Assembly: GCA_937121175.1 (NCBI GenBank)
Contig: CAKZKD010000003.1
Location: 62,001-126,000, forward strand
Reading direction: 5' to 3'
DNA length: 64,000 bases
Source of the DNA: an uncultured Flavobacteriales bacterium
GTDB taxonomy: Bacteria > Bacteroidota > Bacteroidia > Flavobacteriales_G > Salibacteraceae
A model generated the notes under the pieces. It searched no databases. It had not been told where the DNA came from and saw nothing but the letters and a program-made list of their open reading frames with translations. Positions 55,574 to 63,480 of this stretch are shown one piece after another. Every line of letters begins with the position of its first letter. Within the stretch, counting starts at the first letter, position 1. The translations under genes were made by a program, and so were the position numbers.

Positions 55574-55609
55574 CAAAGATATTCTTTTGCTCTGAAGCCC
55601 GCTTGCAAA
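55574..55609 (-). promoter_or_regulatory. promoter-like element for the mutL operon
   Basis: On the minus strand TATCTTTG (55581-55574) matches TAnnTTTG, with TTTG (55609-55606) 24 nt upstream, slightly longer than typical. The ATG at 55559 is 14 nt downstream of the -7 box. Confidence 0.45.
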
Positions 55610-55749
55610 CAGGGTTTCATTTTACCTAAATTTTGGTAAGATTAGGAACATTCTAATTCAATATGTATTGTTGAAAACCAAATATTGGCCGCACTAATGT
55701 CGAATTGCCTTGTGGTATTTTTATTGCTTAGTCAATTCCAAATAAAATT

Positions 55750-58700
55750 ATGCGCTACTTCATCCTGTTTTACATTACTCTACTCAGTTTATTTAATTCT
55801 AGTAACGCCCAATTTAGCGAAATAGCGAAAAGCGATGAAGCGCAACCCTACCTAAAAACCTACAAAACGCCTCCCTTTCTGTTAGATTCAGGAAATGCGT
55901 GGGTTAATCGCCAACTGAAATCCATGAGTTTGAATGAGAAAATTGGCCAATTGTTTATGGTTGCAGCGTATTCGAACAAGGGTGCTGACCATCAAAAAGA
56001 AATAGATAAACTAGTTGCTAAATACGGAATTGGGGGATTGATATTTTTTCAAGGAGGACCAGTTCGTCAAGCCAGACTTACCAATCGGTATCAAGAAAAA
56101 GCAAAGGTGCCGCTGATGATTGCTATGGATGCCGAATGGGGTTTAGATATGCGATTGGATAGTACTGTGGGCTACCCGAGGCAAATGGCACTTGGAGCAA
56201 TACAAAACAACGAAGCCATTTACGATATGGGAGCTGCGCTTGCACAGCAATGCAGAAGGCTTGGTGTACACGTGAATTTTGCACCAGTAATTGATGTAAA
56301 CAACAACCCTAATAATCCAGTAATCAACAGTCGCTCTTTTGGAGAGGACAAGGTAAAAGTTGCCGAAAAAGGAATAGCTTACATGAAAGGAATGCAAGAT
56401 AATAAGGTGTTGGCGTGTGGAAAGCATTTTCCAGGGCATGGCGATACAGATGCCGATTCGCACAAGTCCCTGCCGGTAATTAAGCACGATAAAAAACGAT
56501 TGGAAGAGTTGGAAATGTATCCATTCCGAGAATTGATTGATGCTGGATTGGGCAGTATGATGGTTGCTCACTTGTATGTACCAGCATTGGATAAAACACC
56601 GAATGTTGCTACAACTTTATCCCCAAAAGTGGTTCAGGATTTATTGAAAAACGAATTAAAATTCAAAGGATTGGTATTTACTGATGCCCTGAATATGAAA
56701 GGCGTAAGTAGCTATTACGAGCCGGGAGAAGTTGATGTTAAAGCGCTTCTAGCCGGAAATGATGTGTTACTTTTTGCCGAGGATGTTCCAAAAGCAATTT
56801 CGAAAATTAAAGAAGCAATAAGTGCTGGGAAAATCACTGAAGATGAAATCACACATAGAGTTACTAAGATTTTAAAAACTAAATACTGGTTAGATCTTGA
56901 TAAAGTGGAGCCTATTACTTTAGAAAACCTGACTGAGGATTTGAATAACTCCGCTATGCAAATGAGCAACCGAAAGGTGGTGGAGAAAAGTCTAACGTTA
57001 CTTCAAAATAAGTCTGACATTATTCCGATAAATAAATTCGATTCGTTGAAAATTGCGACTATTTCTATTGGTGGCAAAATGGAGGTAGATCAAAAAACAG
57101 ATTTTCAAAAGACTATTGACTTATACACCAAAGCAAAACACTATCGTTTGTCAAGCACACCCGCTTTGGATAAAATCATTGCAATGAATTCTGAGCTAGA
57201 AAACTACGATCATATTGTGGTTAGCCTGCATGGATTACGTCAGTATCCCGGACGCAAATTCGGAATTACCAAAGAGACGATAGATTTAATTAGTTTATTA
57301 GAGTCTAAGGGGAAGTTGGTGTTGGTTTACTTCGGCAATCCTTACGGATTGAAGCACCTTCAGAAATTGGACGAAATTGATGCTTTATTGGTGGCATACC
57401 ACGATGGAGTTTACCAGCAGGAATATGCAGCTCAAGCAATTTTTGGAGCTATCGACGTGGATGGCACATTGCCTATTTCGGTTGGTGATTTGTACAAAGC
57501 AGGAGAGGGGATTTCTACCTCGGCATTGGGAACTTTTAAATACTCAAGCCCTGAAGAGTTGAATATTGCTTCTGCTGATTTATCTCCAATTGATAGCATT
57601 GCCATGGAGGGAATCGAAGCTGGAGCATATCCGGGTTGTCAAGTATTGGTGGTAAAAGAAGGAACCGTTATTTACAAAAAGAATTTTGGACATTATACGT
57701 ATGAAAAAGAGAAGCCAGTAACCGATGCCTCGGTTTATGATCTGGCCAGCATTACAAAAATAGCCTCCACCACATTCAGTGTTATGAAACTGCGTGATGA
57801 GAATAAATTCGATTTGAATAAACAATTGTGCGACTATTTGCCAGATGTGGTGGATACAGCGCAACATCCTTACAGCGAGATAGTTATTCGTGATATGCTG
57901 AGCCATAAAGCTGGCCTAACACCATGGATTCCTTTTTACAAATCGACCCTTGCCAATGGGTATCCCAAGTACAATTATTATTCATTGGTAGAGTCAGAAA
58001 CATATCCATTTAGGGTTGCTGAAAATCTTTTCATGCATAAAGATTATCCAAATCGAATAATGAGTGAATTGCTTACCACACCGCTCAGAGAAGAAAAGAA
58101 ATATAAGTACAGTGACCTGGGATATTATTTTTTGACTGAAATAATCGAAAGACAGTCAGGTATGACACAAGATGAATTTGTAGCTAAGAATTTTTACCGT
58201 CCTATGGGTCTTTCAACAACTACCTACCGACCAAAACAAATGCACGATCTGGATGTTATTGTACCCACTGAAAATGATAAAACGTTTCGTCGGCAGTTGG
58301 TGCATGGTGATGTTCATGACCCGGGTGCGGCTATGATGGGCGGTGTTGCTGGTCATGCTGGGTTGTTCTCAAATGCAAACGATTTAGCTAAAATCATGCA
58401 ATGCTTTATGGATTTTGGGGTATATGGTGGCAAGCGCTACATCTCTGAAGAAACGGTAAAGGAATTTGTGCGTTGTCAGTTTTGTGAAGAAGATAATAGG
58501 CGAGGAGCCGGATTCGACAAACCCGTTAGAAACGGTAACGGTGGGCCAACATGTAATTGTGTCTCGTTAGAAAGTTTTGGCCACACGGGATTCACAGGTA
58601 CTATGGCTTGGGCAGACCCAGAACAAAAAATCGTTTACGTGTTTTTATCTAATCGAGTTTATCCTGATGCTTCCAATACCAAATTACTCAATTTGGATAT

Positions 58701-58767
58701 CAGAACCAGGATTCAGGAGGTAATTTACGATGCTGTTGCTAAAAGTGCCGAAATTCCAGAAGGTTAA
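55750..58767 (+). CDS. fusion of GH3 (NagZ-like) glycosidase and serine beta-lactamase-like domain
   Basis: A 1005-residue secreted protein with signal peptide ('MRYFILFYITLLSLFNSSNA'). Residues about 60-380 form a GH3 domain with the NagZ-type His/Asp loop 'KHFPGHGDTDADSH' (from Lys225) and nucleophile Asp312 in 'FTDALNMKG'. A GH3 C-terminal domain follows. Residues about 620-990 form a class-C beta-lactamase/PBP-like hydrolase with Ser667-x-x-Lys670 ('LASITK'), Tyr787-Ser-Asp and His945-Thr-Gly. It likely removes N-acetylglucosamine units and cleaves an ester or peptide bond in cell-wall or glycan material outside the cytoplasm. Confidence 0.9.
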   Translation: MRYFILFYITLLSLFNSSNAQFSEIAKSDEAQPYLKTYKTPPFLLDSGNAWVNRQLKSMSLNEKIGQLFMVAAYSNKGADHQKEIDKLVAKYGIGGLIFFQGGPVRQARLTNRYQEKAKVPLMIAMDAEWGLDMRLDSTVGYPRQMALGAIQNNEAIYDMGAALAQQCRRLGVHVNFAPVIDVNNNPNNPVINSRSFGEDKVKVAEKGIAYMKGMQDNKVLACGKHFPGHGDTDADSHKSLPVIKHDKKRLEELEMYPFRELIDAGLGSMMVAHLYVPALDKTPNVATTLSPKVVQDLLKNELKFKGLVFTDALNMKGVSSYYEPGEVDVKALLAGNDVLLFAEDVPKAISKIKEAISAGKITEDEITHRVTKILKTKYWLDLDKVEPITLENLTEDLNNSAMQMSNRKVVEKSLTLLQNKSDIIPINKFDSLKIATISIGGKMEVDQKTDFQKTIDLYTKAKHYRLSSTPALDKIIAMNSELENYDHIVVSLHGLRQYPGRKFGITKETIDLISLLESKGKLVLVYFGNPYGLKHLQKLDEIDALLVAYHDGVYQQEYAAQAIFGAIDVDGTLPISVGDLYKAGEGISTSALGTFKYSSPEELNIASADLSPIDSIAMEGIEAGAYPGCQVLVVKEGTVIYKKNFGHYTYEKEKPVTDASVYDLASITKIASTTFSVMKLRDENKFDLNKQLCDYLPDVVDTAQHPYSEIVIRDMLSHKAGLTPWIPFYKSTLANGYPKYNYYSLVESETYPFRVAENLFMHKDYPNRIMSELLTTPLREEKKYKYSDLGYYFLTEIIERQSGMTQDEFVAKNFYRPMGLSTTTYRPKQMHDLDVIVPTENDKTFRRQLVHGDVHDPGAAMMGGVAGHAGLFSNANDLAKIMQCFMDFGVYGGKRYISEETVKEFVRCQFCEEDNRRGAGFDKPVRNGNGGPTCNCVSLESFGHTGFTGTMAWADPEQKIVYVFLSNRVYPDASNTKLLNLDIRTRIQEVIYDAVAKSAEIPEG

Positions 58768-58831
58768 AAGGCTTTAATTCATTCTAATATGACAATTAGC
58801 GGTGTGAATTAAGCTTAATTTAGCCGATAAT

Positions 58832-59956
58832 ATGCGCATAGGAATTGTTTGTTACCCTACTATTGGTGGGAGTGGAGTAGTGGCTACGGAGCTCGGAAAA
58901 GCACTAGCCGAAAAAGGTCATCAAATTCATTTTATAACCTATGACCAACCGGTTCGACTAAGTTCGTTAGGTAAAAATATTTTTTACCATGAGGTTATGG
59001 TTTCTCAATACCCATTGTTTCAATATACACCTTACGAACTGGTATTGACCAGTAAGTTGGTCGATGTGGTAAAACACGAGAAGCTTGATGTATTGCATGT
59101 TCATTATGCCATTCCGCATGCTTCTGCTGCCTACATGGCGCAGCAAATTTTAAAAGACCAGGGCATCAATATTCCTTTCATAACCACACTACACGGAACA
59201 GATATTACGTTGGTAGGAAAAGATCCTTCGTTTGAACCCGTCATTACTTTCTCAATTAATAATAGCAACGCCGTTACCACCGTTTCGGAATCATTGAAGG
59301 AAGACACACTTCAGTACTTTGATGTGAAAAAGGAAATAGAAGTAATCCCTAATTTTATTTGCCCTCAGCGACATAAATCTAGGCCTAATTCTGATTTGAG
59401 AAAAAGTTATGCAGCTGATAATGAGCGAGTAATCATGCACATGAGTAATTTTAGATCGGTGAAGCGTGTGCATGATGTGGTAAAAACGTTTGCGCTGATA
59501 AAAGAAAAAATACCGGCTAAAATGGTTTTCGTTGGTGATGGACCAGACCGTTTTTCGGTTGAACAAATGTGCCGAGATTTAGGAACCTGCAAAGACACGT
59601 TCTTTTTAGGAAAAGTGAAGGATGTAGAAGAGGTGATTGATATTGCCGATTTGTTTATTCTACCTTCACAAACAGAAAGTTTCGGATTAGCGGCGTTGGA
59701 AGCAATGATTAGTAAAGTTCCTGTAATTTCAACCAATTCCGGTGGTCTTCCTGAAGTAATAGAACATGGAGTTTCTGGTTTTATGAGTGATGTTGGAGAT
59801 GTGGAAGACATGGCCAAGAATGCCATTGAAATATTGAAATCGGAACAGAATCACAATAAGTTTAAAGAAGGAGCCTATCAACAAGCACAAAAATTTGACA
59901 TCAAAAATATTCTTCCGCGATACGAAGAATTATATAATTCCGTACTTAATACTTAA
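58832..59956 (+). CDS. bshA: N-acetyl-alpha-D-glucosaminyl L-malate synthase (bacillithiol step 1)
   Basis: 374 residues, standard for BshA. The N-terminal 'MRIGIVCYPTIGGSGVVATE' and 'YAIPHASAAYMA' and the C-terminal 'MHMSNFRSVKRVHDVV' and 'LPSQTESFGLAALEAMISK' are GT4/BshA hallmarks. It joins GlcNAc from UDP-GlcNAc to L-malate, the first step toward the low-molecular-weight thiol bacillithiol. The genes for BshB and BshC are not in the window. A 64-nt gap precedes it. Confidence 0.93.
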   Translation: MRIGIVCYPTIGGSGVVATELGKALAEKGHQIHFITYDQPVRLSSLGKNIFYHEVMVSQYPLFQYTPYELVLTSKLVDVVKHEKLDVLHVHYAIPHASAAYMAQQILKDQGINIPFITTLHGTDITLVGKDPSFEPVITFSINNSNAVTTVSESLKEDTLQYFDVKKEIEVIPNFICPQRHKSRPNSDLRKSYAADNERVIMHMSNFRSVKRVHDVVKTFALIKEKIPAKMVFVGDGPDRFSVEQMCRDLGTCKDTFFLGKVKDVEEVIDIADLFILPSQTESFGLAALEAMISKVPVISTNSGGLPEVIEHGVSGFMSDVGDVEDMAKNAIEILKSEQNHNKFKEGAYQQAQKFDIKNILPRYEELYNSVLNT

Positions 59957-59961
59957 CTTTG
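59954..59961 (+). promoter_or_regulatory. -7 promoter element overlapping the bshA stop codon
   Basis: TAACTTTG is an exact TAnnTTTG match and lies 36 nt before the ATG of the small lipoprotein gene, so that gene may have its own promoter. I see no TTG at the usual upstream distance. Confidence 0.45.
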
Positions 59962-59997
59962 GTACAGTCGTTGGATAGTACATCAAAAATTAAAGCC

Positions 59998-60204
59998 ATG
60001 AAAAAAATAGTTTTAGCAATTTGCACCGTGATAGTAGGTTTGGGAATGAGTTCTTGCTCAAAATGTTACACTTGTGAGGCTCCGGTTGAAATAACTACTT
60101 CCTCTGGTACTACTCAGGATGTAAATCAACAAGAATTTTGCACGGCCAGCCCTCAAGAACTGGAAAGCAAAGAAGAAGATGGATTCGTTTGTACGAATTC
60201 TTAA
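59998..60204 (+). CDS. small Cys-rich lipoprotein
   Basis: A 68-residue protein with a lipoprotein signal ending in 'GMSSCSKC' and a mature peptide with a Cys-x-x-Cys-x-x-Cys cluster at its start ('CSKCYTC') plus two more Cys. The ATG at 59998 is chosen because it begins the signal ('MKKIVLAICTVIVG'); an earlier in-frame start adds 13 polar residues. Small proteins of this kind are frequent and unannotated in Bacteroidota. Function is unknown; metal binding or a disulfide-rich fold are possibilities. A good terminator follows. Confidence 0.72.
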   Translation: MKKIVLAICTVIVGLGMSSCSKCYTCEAPVEITTSSGTTQDVNQQEFCTASPQELESKEEDGFVCTNS

Positions 60205-60224
60205 ATCAATGAATATTTGATTTT

Positions 60225-60253
60225 AAAAGCTGGATTAACCTCCGGCTTTTTTT
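60225..60253 (+). terminator. rho-independent terminator after the small lipoprotein gene
   Basis: AAAAGCTGG and CCGGCTTTT form a 9-bp stem (one G-U pair in RNA) with an 8-nt loop, followed by more T (seven T in all at 60247-60253). It overlaps the last codons of the convergent SUI1 gene and, on the other strand, has a TTTT run too, so it may act both ways. Confidence 0.82.
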
Positions 60254-60582
60254 ATGCCGTAATTTTTGGATGACAACAGCTTTACAATCTTGTCTCGCTG
60301 GTCTCCTTGAATAATTATTTCGCCATCTTTTACGCTACCACCAACTCCGCAGCTTGCTTTTATAATTTTGGAAAGCGTAGTAAGGTCATCAGTAGTTCCT
60401 ACAAAATACTTAACCACGCTAGCAGTTTTGCCGCCTCTTCCTTTTTTTTCGATATATACTCTCAGGTCTTGTTCGCTAGGTGGAAGAGTTTCTTCTTCAT
60501 TCGTATCAGAGCTATCGTATTCATAGTTACTGTTTGTGGAATACACCACATTTACCCTTTCTTTTTTGTTCTTTTTACCCAT
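60235..60582 (-). CDS. SUI1/eIF1-like translation factor (YciH family)
   Basis: 115 residues. The C-terminal 75 form the SUI1 domain ('LRVYIEKKGRGGKTASVVKY', 'LKAS'-like 'KIIKASCGVGGSVKDGEIII', 'QGDQRDKIVKLLSSKNY'). The N-terminal part is acidic and low-complexity. In E. coli the homologue YciH influences start-site choice. The family is widespread in Bacteroidota. It lies 11 nt from the YegS-like gene start region on the same strand, with the end reaching into the terminator at 60225-60253. Confidence 0.9.
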   Translation of the reverse strand: MGKKNKKERVNVVYSTNSNYEYDSSDTNEEETLPPSEQDLRVYIEKKGRGGKTASVVKYFVGTTDDLTTLSKIIKASCGVGGSVKDGEIIIQGDQRDKIVKLLSSKNYGIKKAGG

Positions 60583-60593
60583 CCCGTCTTCTT

Positions 60594-61472
60594 TTACTTA
60601 GCAATTATGTTCAGTGCCTTTGGAATACACACAACTTTAGCTGGAAGGTTAATTTCTATAGCCTCTCCATCCACGTGTGCATTGATTATAGTAGTACGAT
60701 TCATCGTTGTTACTGTAGCTTCTGCAACCTGTTCAGTTGAGTAATAGCTCGATTTGTGAATGTTCTTCAAGAATAGACTCAACCCTATTTTTGGCCCAAG
60801 AATTTTCGGGTAATTCGCCAACACACATACATCTAATTTTCCATCTGTAACAGAGGCATCTCGGGCAATAATGGCATTGTTTCCATACTGCGAGCAATTG
60901 GCAATTGTTATACTAAATGCTTTAATCTTCCTTTGTTTAGATTCAAATTCAAGGCTATATTCCATTGCTTCATAAGTTCTGAAAAGACTAAGTGCTTCTT
61001 TAACGTAACCCAGTAAACCTCTTGATTTTCGATCATTAAAATTGTGAGTAACCTCTGCTTCAAAGCCAACACCGCAAGTCACAAAAAACAACTGGTCGTT
61101 TAATTTACCTGCATCAATTGATGTTGATTTTCCTGTTAGCAAGCAGTCCAATGCTGATAGTGGTTGAAGCGGAATTTTTAAATGTCGAGCTAACCCGTTT
61201 CCCGAGCCTACAGGAATAATACCAAATGGAGTAGCTGAATTTAATAGCACGCCTCCAATTTCATTTACCGTCCCATCTCCACCAACTGCAACAATGGTAG
61301 TATTTAAATTTTTGTTCAATGCGCTAGCCAATTCAACAGCATGTCCTTTATATTGGGTGTAGTGAAATTCGAAATCAATATCTAGCGCCTTCAATTTAGC
61401 AGACAGTTGCTTCAATAATTCCGTTTTATCGACTGAACCTGAAATAGGGTTTATGATAAAGTTGTATTTCAC
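60594..61472 (-). CDS. diacylglycerol-kinase family lipid kinase (YegS/BmrU-like)
   Basis: 292 residues with the catalytic-domain signature 'NTTIVAVGGDGTVNEIGGVL', 'FGIIPVGSGNGLARHL' and 'FFVTCGVGFEAEVTHNFND'. Such enzymes phosphorylate diacylglycerol, phosphatidylglycerol or sphingosine-type lipids at the membrane. The ATG overlaps the stop of the LTA-synthase-like gene, so both may act in envelope lipid turnover; a phosphoglycerol-transfer enzyme releases diacylglycerol, which a kinase could recycle. Confidence 0.92.
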   Translation of the reverse strand: MKYNFIINPISGSVDKTELLKQLSAKLKALDIDFEFHYTQYKGHAVELASALNKNLNTTIVAVGGDGTVNEIGGVLLNSATPFGIIPVGSGNGLARHLKIPLQPLSALDCLLTGKSTSIDAGKLNDQLFFVTCGVGFEAEVTHNFNDRKSRGLLGYVKEALSLFRTYEAMEYSLEFESKQRKIKAFSITIANCSQYGNNAIIARDASVTDGKLDVCVLANYPKILGPKIGLSLFLKNIHKSSYYSTEQVAEATVTTMNRTTIINAHVDGEAIEINLPAKVVCIPKALNIIAK

Positions 61473-63343
61473 TCTGACAGCTGATTATTAATCATACGGT
61501 TATTATATTGTTGAAGATAGGCGCGTAGGTTATTCTCTAATTTTTTGGTAATCTGTGGTTTTAGAGTCAGTAAATTGTTTTGTTGTTTTTTATCAAGTTT
61601 AGCGTGGTAAAGACCAATTGATTTATGATGTGTATAATGCAGCACATAATCCTCTGATATATATTGATAGACACCGTTGAGGTATTGAATACTACAGTCA
61701 TTATTATCGATTGATAATTTAGAATTTCCGAAGGCAAAGTAGGAGTTTGGATAATTTAAGTAATCCAAAACAGTAGGGAGAATATCAGTTTGTTGTGCAA
61801 AGGATGTGTCTGTGCCTACAAGACTACTATCGTTTGGCGAGTATAATAGGAAGGGAATACTGTATTGGGATAAGGCGATGTAATCGTCATTTGTGAGGCT
61901 GTTTGGGGTATGGTCGGCAGTTATGACAAATAAGGTGCGCTCAAACCAAGGTTGCTTCTTTGCTTTTTCAAAAAACGAATTCAATGCATAATCAGCATAG
62001 GCAATTGCATTTTCCATTGGATGACTTCCTTTGTTGAAGCGTTCAATGTGTTTTTTTGGAATCGAATAAGGATGATGAGACGATAACGTGAAAATCCCAG
62101 AAAAGAAAGGTTCTTTAAATCCATTTAATGTATTGATAAAATAGTCAAAGTACGGTTCATCATAGATACCCCATGTTCCGTCAAAATCATTTTGGTTTGG
62201 ATATTCGTTAAATCCAAAATATAAATCAAAGTCGCTGGATAAAATATAAGAATCAAAGCTCATGGTACCATTTCTGCCTCCATGAAAAAAACTTGTGTGA
62301 TAACCAAAGGGTTTCAGATAGGTTGCAAAGCTGTTTAGCTTATTGCCTCCATAGATTCCAGTAATTATTGGGTGCTCACTTAGTGATGGCACTCCCGAGT
62401 AAATGCTTGGAATTCCTTCAATTGATTTTTTACCATTCGCAAAGCAATTTTCAAAGCTCAGAGATTTCCTTTTAAGGCTATTAAAAAAGGGAGATAAATA
62501 GCTCTTGTTTTCAGAACGAATGAATTCATTAGAGAAACTTTCAAGAGTAATTACAATTACATTTTTGTTTTGGAAAGTATCAGTAGGAGTGGGTTTATGA
62601 ATAGGAGTGAAATATGAAGTTAGCTTTTCATCCGGGTAATAGCTTAGCTCCTCAAGGGCCGGTTTTCCAAGTGTTTTTATAAAAGTGAACGGAGTATTGA
62701 GTACTAGAGGAATGTTTTGGGGTTTTGTATCTAGGGTTGCATCAATTATTTTTAACGGAATAAGTTGGATTCCTCCACGTGCCATGAGAACAAAGTTTCC
62801 TAAGATTAAAATGGTAAGTAGCAGATTAATTAACTTAGTACCTTTTGAAAACTCCTCTGTATTTAGGTCATTAGTTGAGAATAACACTTTCGAAACCGCA
62901 TATATTACCAAAGCAGCAACAAAAAATAAATACCAAAAGTCAATTAAAAATTGTGGAATTAATGGCCAGATATCTCCGCCGTCTGTAAAAAAATGCGAAA
63001 CCTCTGCCGTGGTTCTTGTTAGTGTAAATTGAAAGTATTTAAAATCTATAACCGAAAGTAATATAGATAGCACGGCACCCGCAAGTAGGAAGAAGGATTG
63101 GCTTTTTTTTATGAAAGAATTGTCCCACCAAATACCGATGATGCTAATAATGTGAAAAGGTAAAAACCAAAGTGCAATTGCTACTGCGTCAAACTTTAAG
63201 CCCGTAATAAAATCGGTAATTAATACATCGTCAAAAAAGCTCCAATTGAAAATTAAAAAGAGTAGGCGAAGCAAACTGTATAGGACGAACATAAGAGCAA
63301 CTCTTATGAAATATTGGATTATTCTTATGTCCACTGAAAACAT
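61469..63343 (-). CDS. LTA-synthase-family membrane sulfatase/phosphoglycerol transferase
   Basis: 624 residues from the ATG at 63343. Five N-terminal membrane helices (to about residue 190) precede a sulfatase-fold domain: 'VIVITLESFSNEFI', the likely nucleophile Ser in 'FANGKKSIEGIPSIYSG', 'YHTSFFHGGRNGTMSFD' and the metal His in 'LFVITADHTPNS'. LTA synthases transfer glycerol phosphate from phosphatidylglycerol; the Bacteroidota family may add phosphoglycerol or phosphoethanolamine to glycans. A promoter is almost on top of the start, so the transcript may be leaderless, or translation may begin at the in-frame ATG at 63292. Confidence 0.86.
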   Translation of the reverse strand: MFSVDIRIIQYFIRVALMFVLYSLLRLLFLIFNWSFFDDVLITDFITGLKFDAVAIALWFLPFHIISIIGIWWDNSFIKKSQSFFLLAGAVLSILLSVIDFKYFQFTLTRTTAEVSHFFTDGGDIWPLIPQFLIDFWYLFFVAALVIYAVSKVLFSTNDLNTEEFSKGTKLINLLLTILILGNFVLMARGGIQLIPLKIIDATLDTKPQNIPLVLNTPFTFIKTLGKPALEELSYYPDEKLTSYFTPIHKPTPTDTFQNKNVIVITLESFSNEFIRSENKSYLSPFFNSLKRKSLSFENCFANGKKSIEGIPSIYSGVPSLSEHPIITGIYGGNKLNSFATYLKPFGYHTSFFHGGRNGTMSFDSYILSSDFDLYFGFNEYPNQNDFDGTWGIYDEPYFDYFINTLNGFKEPFFSGIFTLSSHHPYSIPKKHIERFNKGSHPMENAIAYADYALNSFFEKAKKQPWFERTLFVITADHTPNSLTNDDYIALSQYSIPFLLYSPNDSSLVGTDTSFAQQTDILPTVLDYLNYPNSYFAFGNSKLSIDNNDCSIQYLNGVYQYISEDYVLHYTHHKSIGLYHAKLDKKQQNNLLTLKPQITKKLENNLRAYLQQYNNRMINNQLSE

Positions 63344-63349
63344 TGCCAA

Positions 63350-63378
63350 CAAATTTAGTACAATGGTTATGCGCGCAA
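63350..63378 (-). promoter_or_regulatory. promoter of the LTA-synthase-like operon
   Basis: On the minus strand TAAATTTG (63357-63350) matches TAnnTTTG and TTG (63378-63376) is 18 nt upstream, within the normal range. The first ATG (63343) is only 6 nt downstream of the -7 box. Confidence 0.5.
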
Positions 63379-63415
63379 TCTTTCATATTAATTTCTATTA
63401 AACATAATGGTTAAA

Positions 63416-63438
63416 AAAAACAGAAATTCACTGTTTTT
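63416..63438. repeat. 8-bp inverted repeat in the divergent promoter region
   Basis: AAAAACAG and CTGTTTTT pair perfectly around a 7-nt loop, between the minus-strand LTA-synthase-like gene and the plus-strand E1 gene. It could be an operator, since both genes run away from it. The flanking A- and T-runs would also allow a terminator fold. Confidence 0.4.
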
Positions 63439-63456
63439 CTTGGTGAGTTGAAACGT

Positions 63457-63464
63457 TACATTTG
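63457..63464 (+). promoter_or_regulatory. -7 promoter element for the E1 dehydrogenase gene
   Basis: TACATTTG matches TAnnTTTG and is 16 nt before the ATG at 63481. A TTG at 63440-63442 is 14 nt upstream, somewhat short for the -33 element. Confidence 0.48.
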
Positions 63465-63480
63465 GCGAAAATCACACAAC

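Noticed and set aside
58768-58816. Imperfect inverted repeat (AAG-g-CTT-t-AATTCA with TGAATTAAGCTT) before bshA
   Set aside because: Two bulges and a 23-nt loop make it weak, and no T-run follows; not enough to call a terminator or operator.
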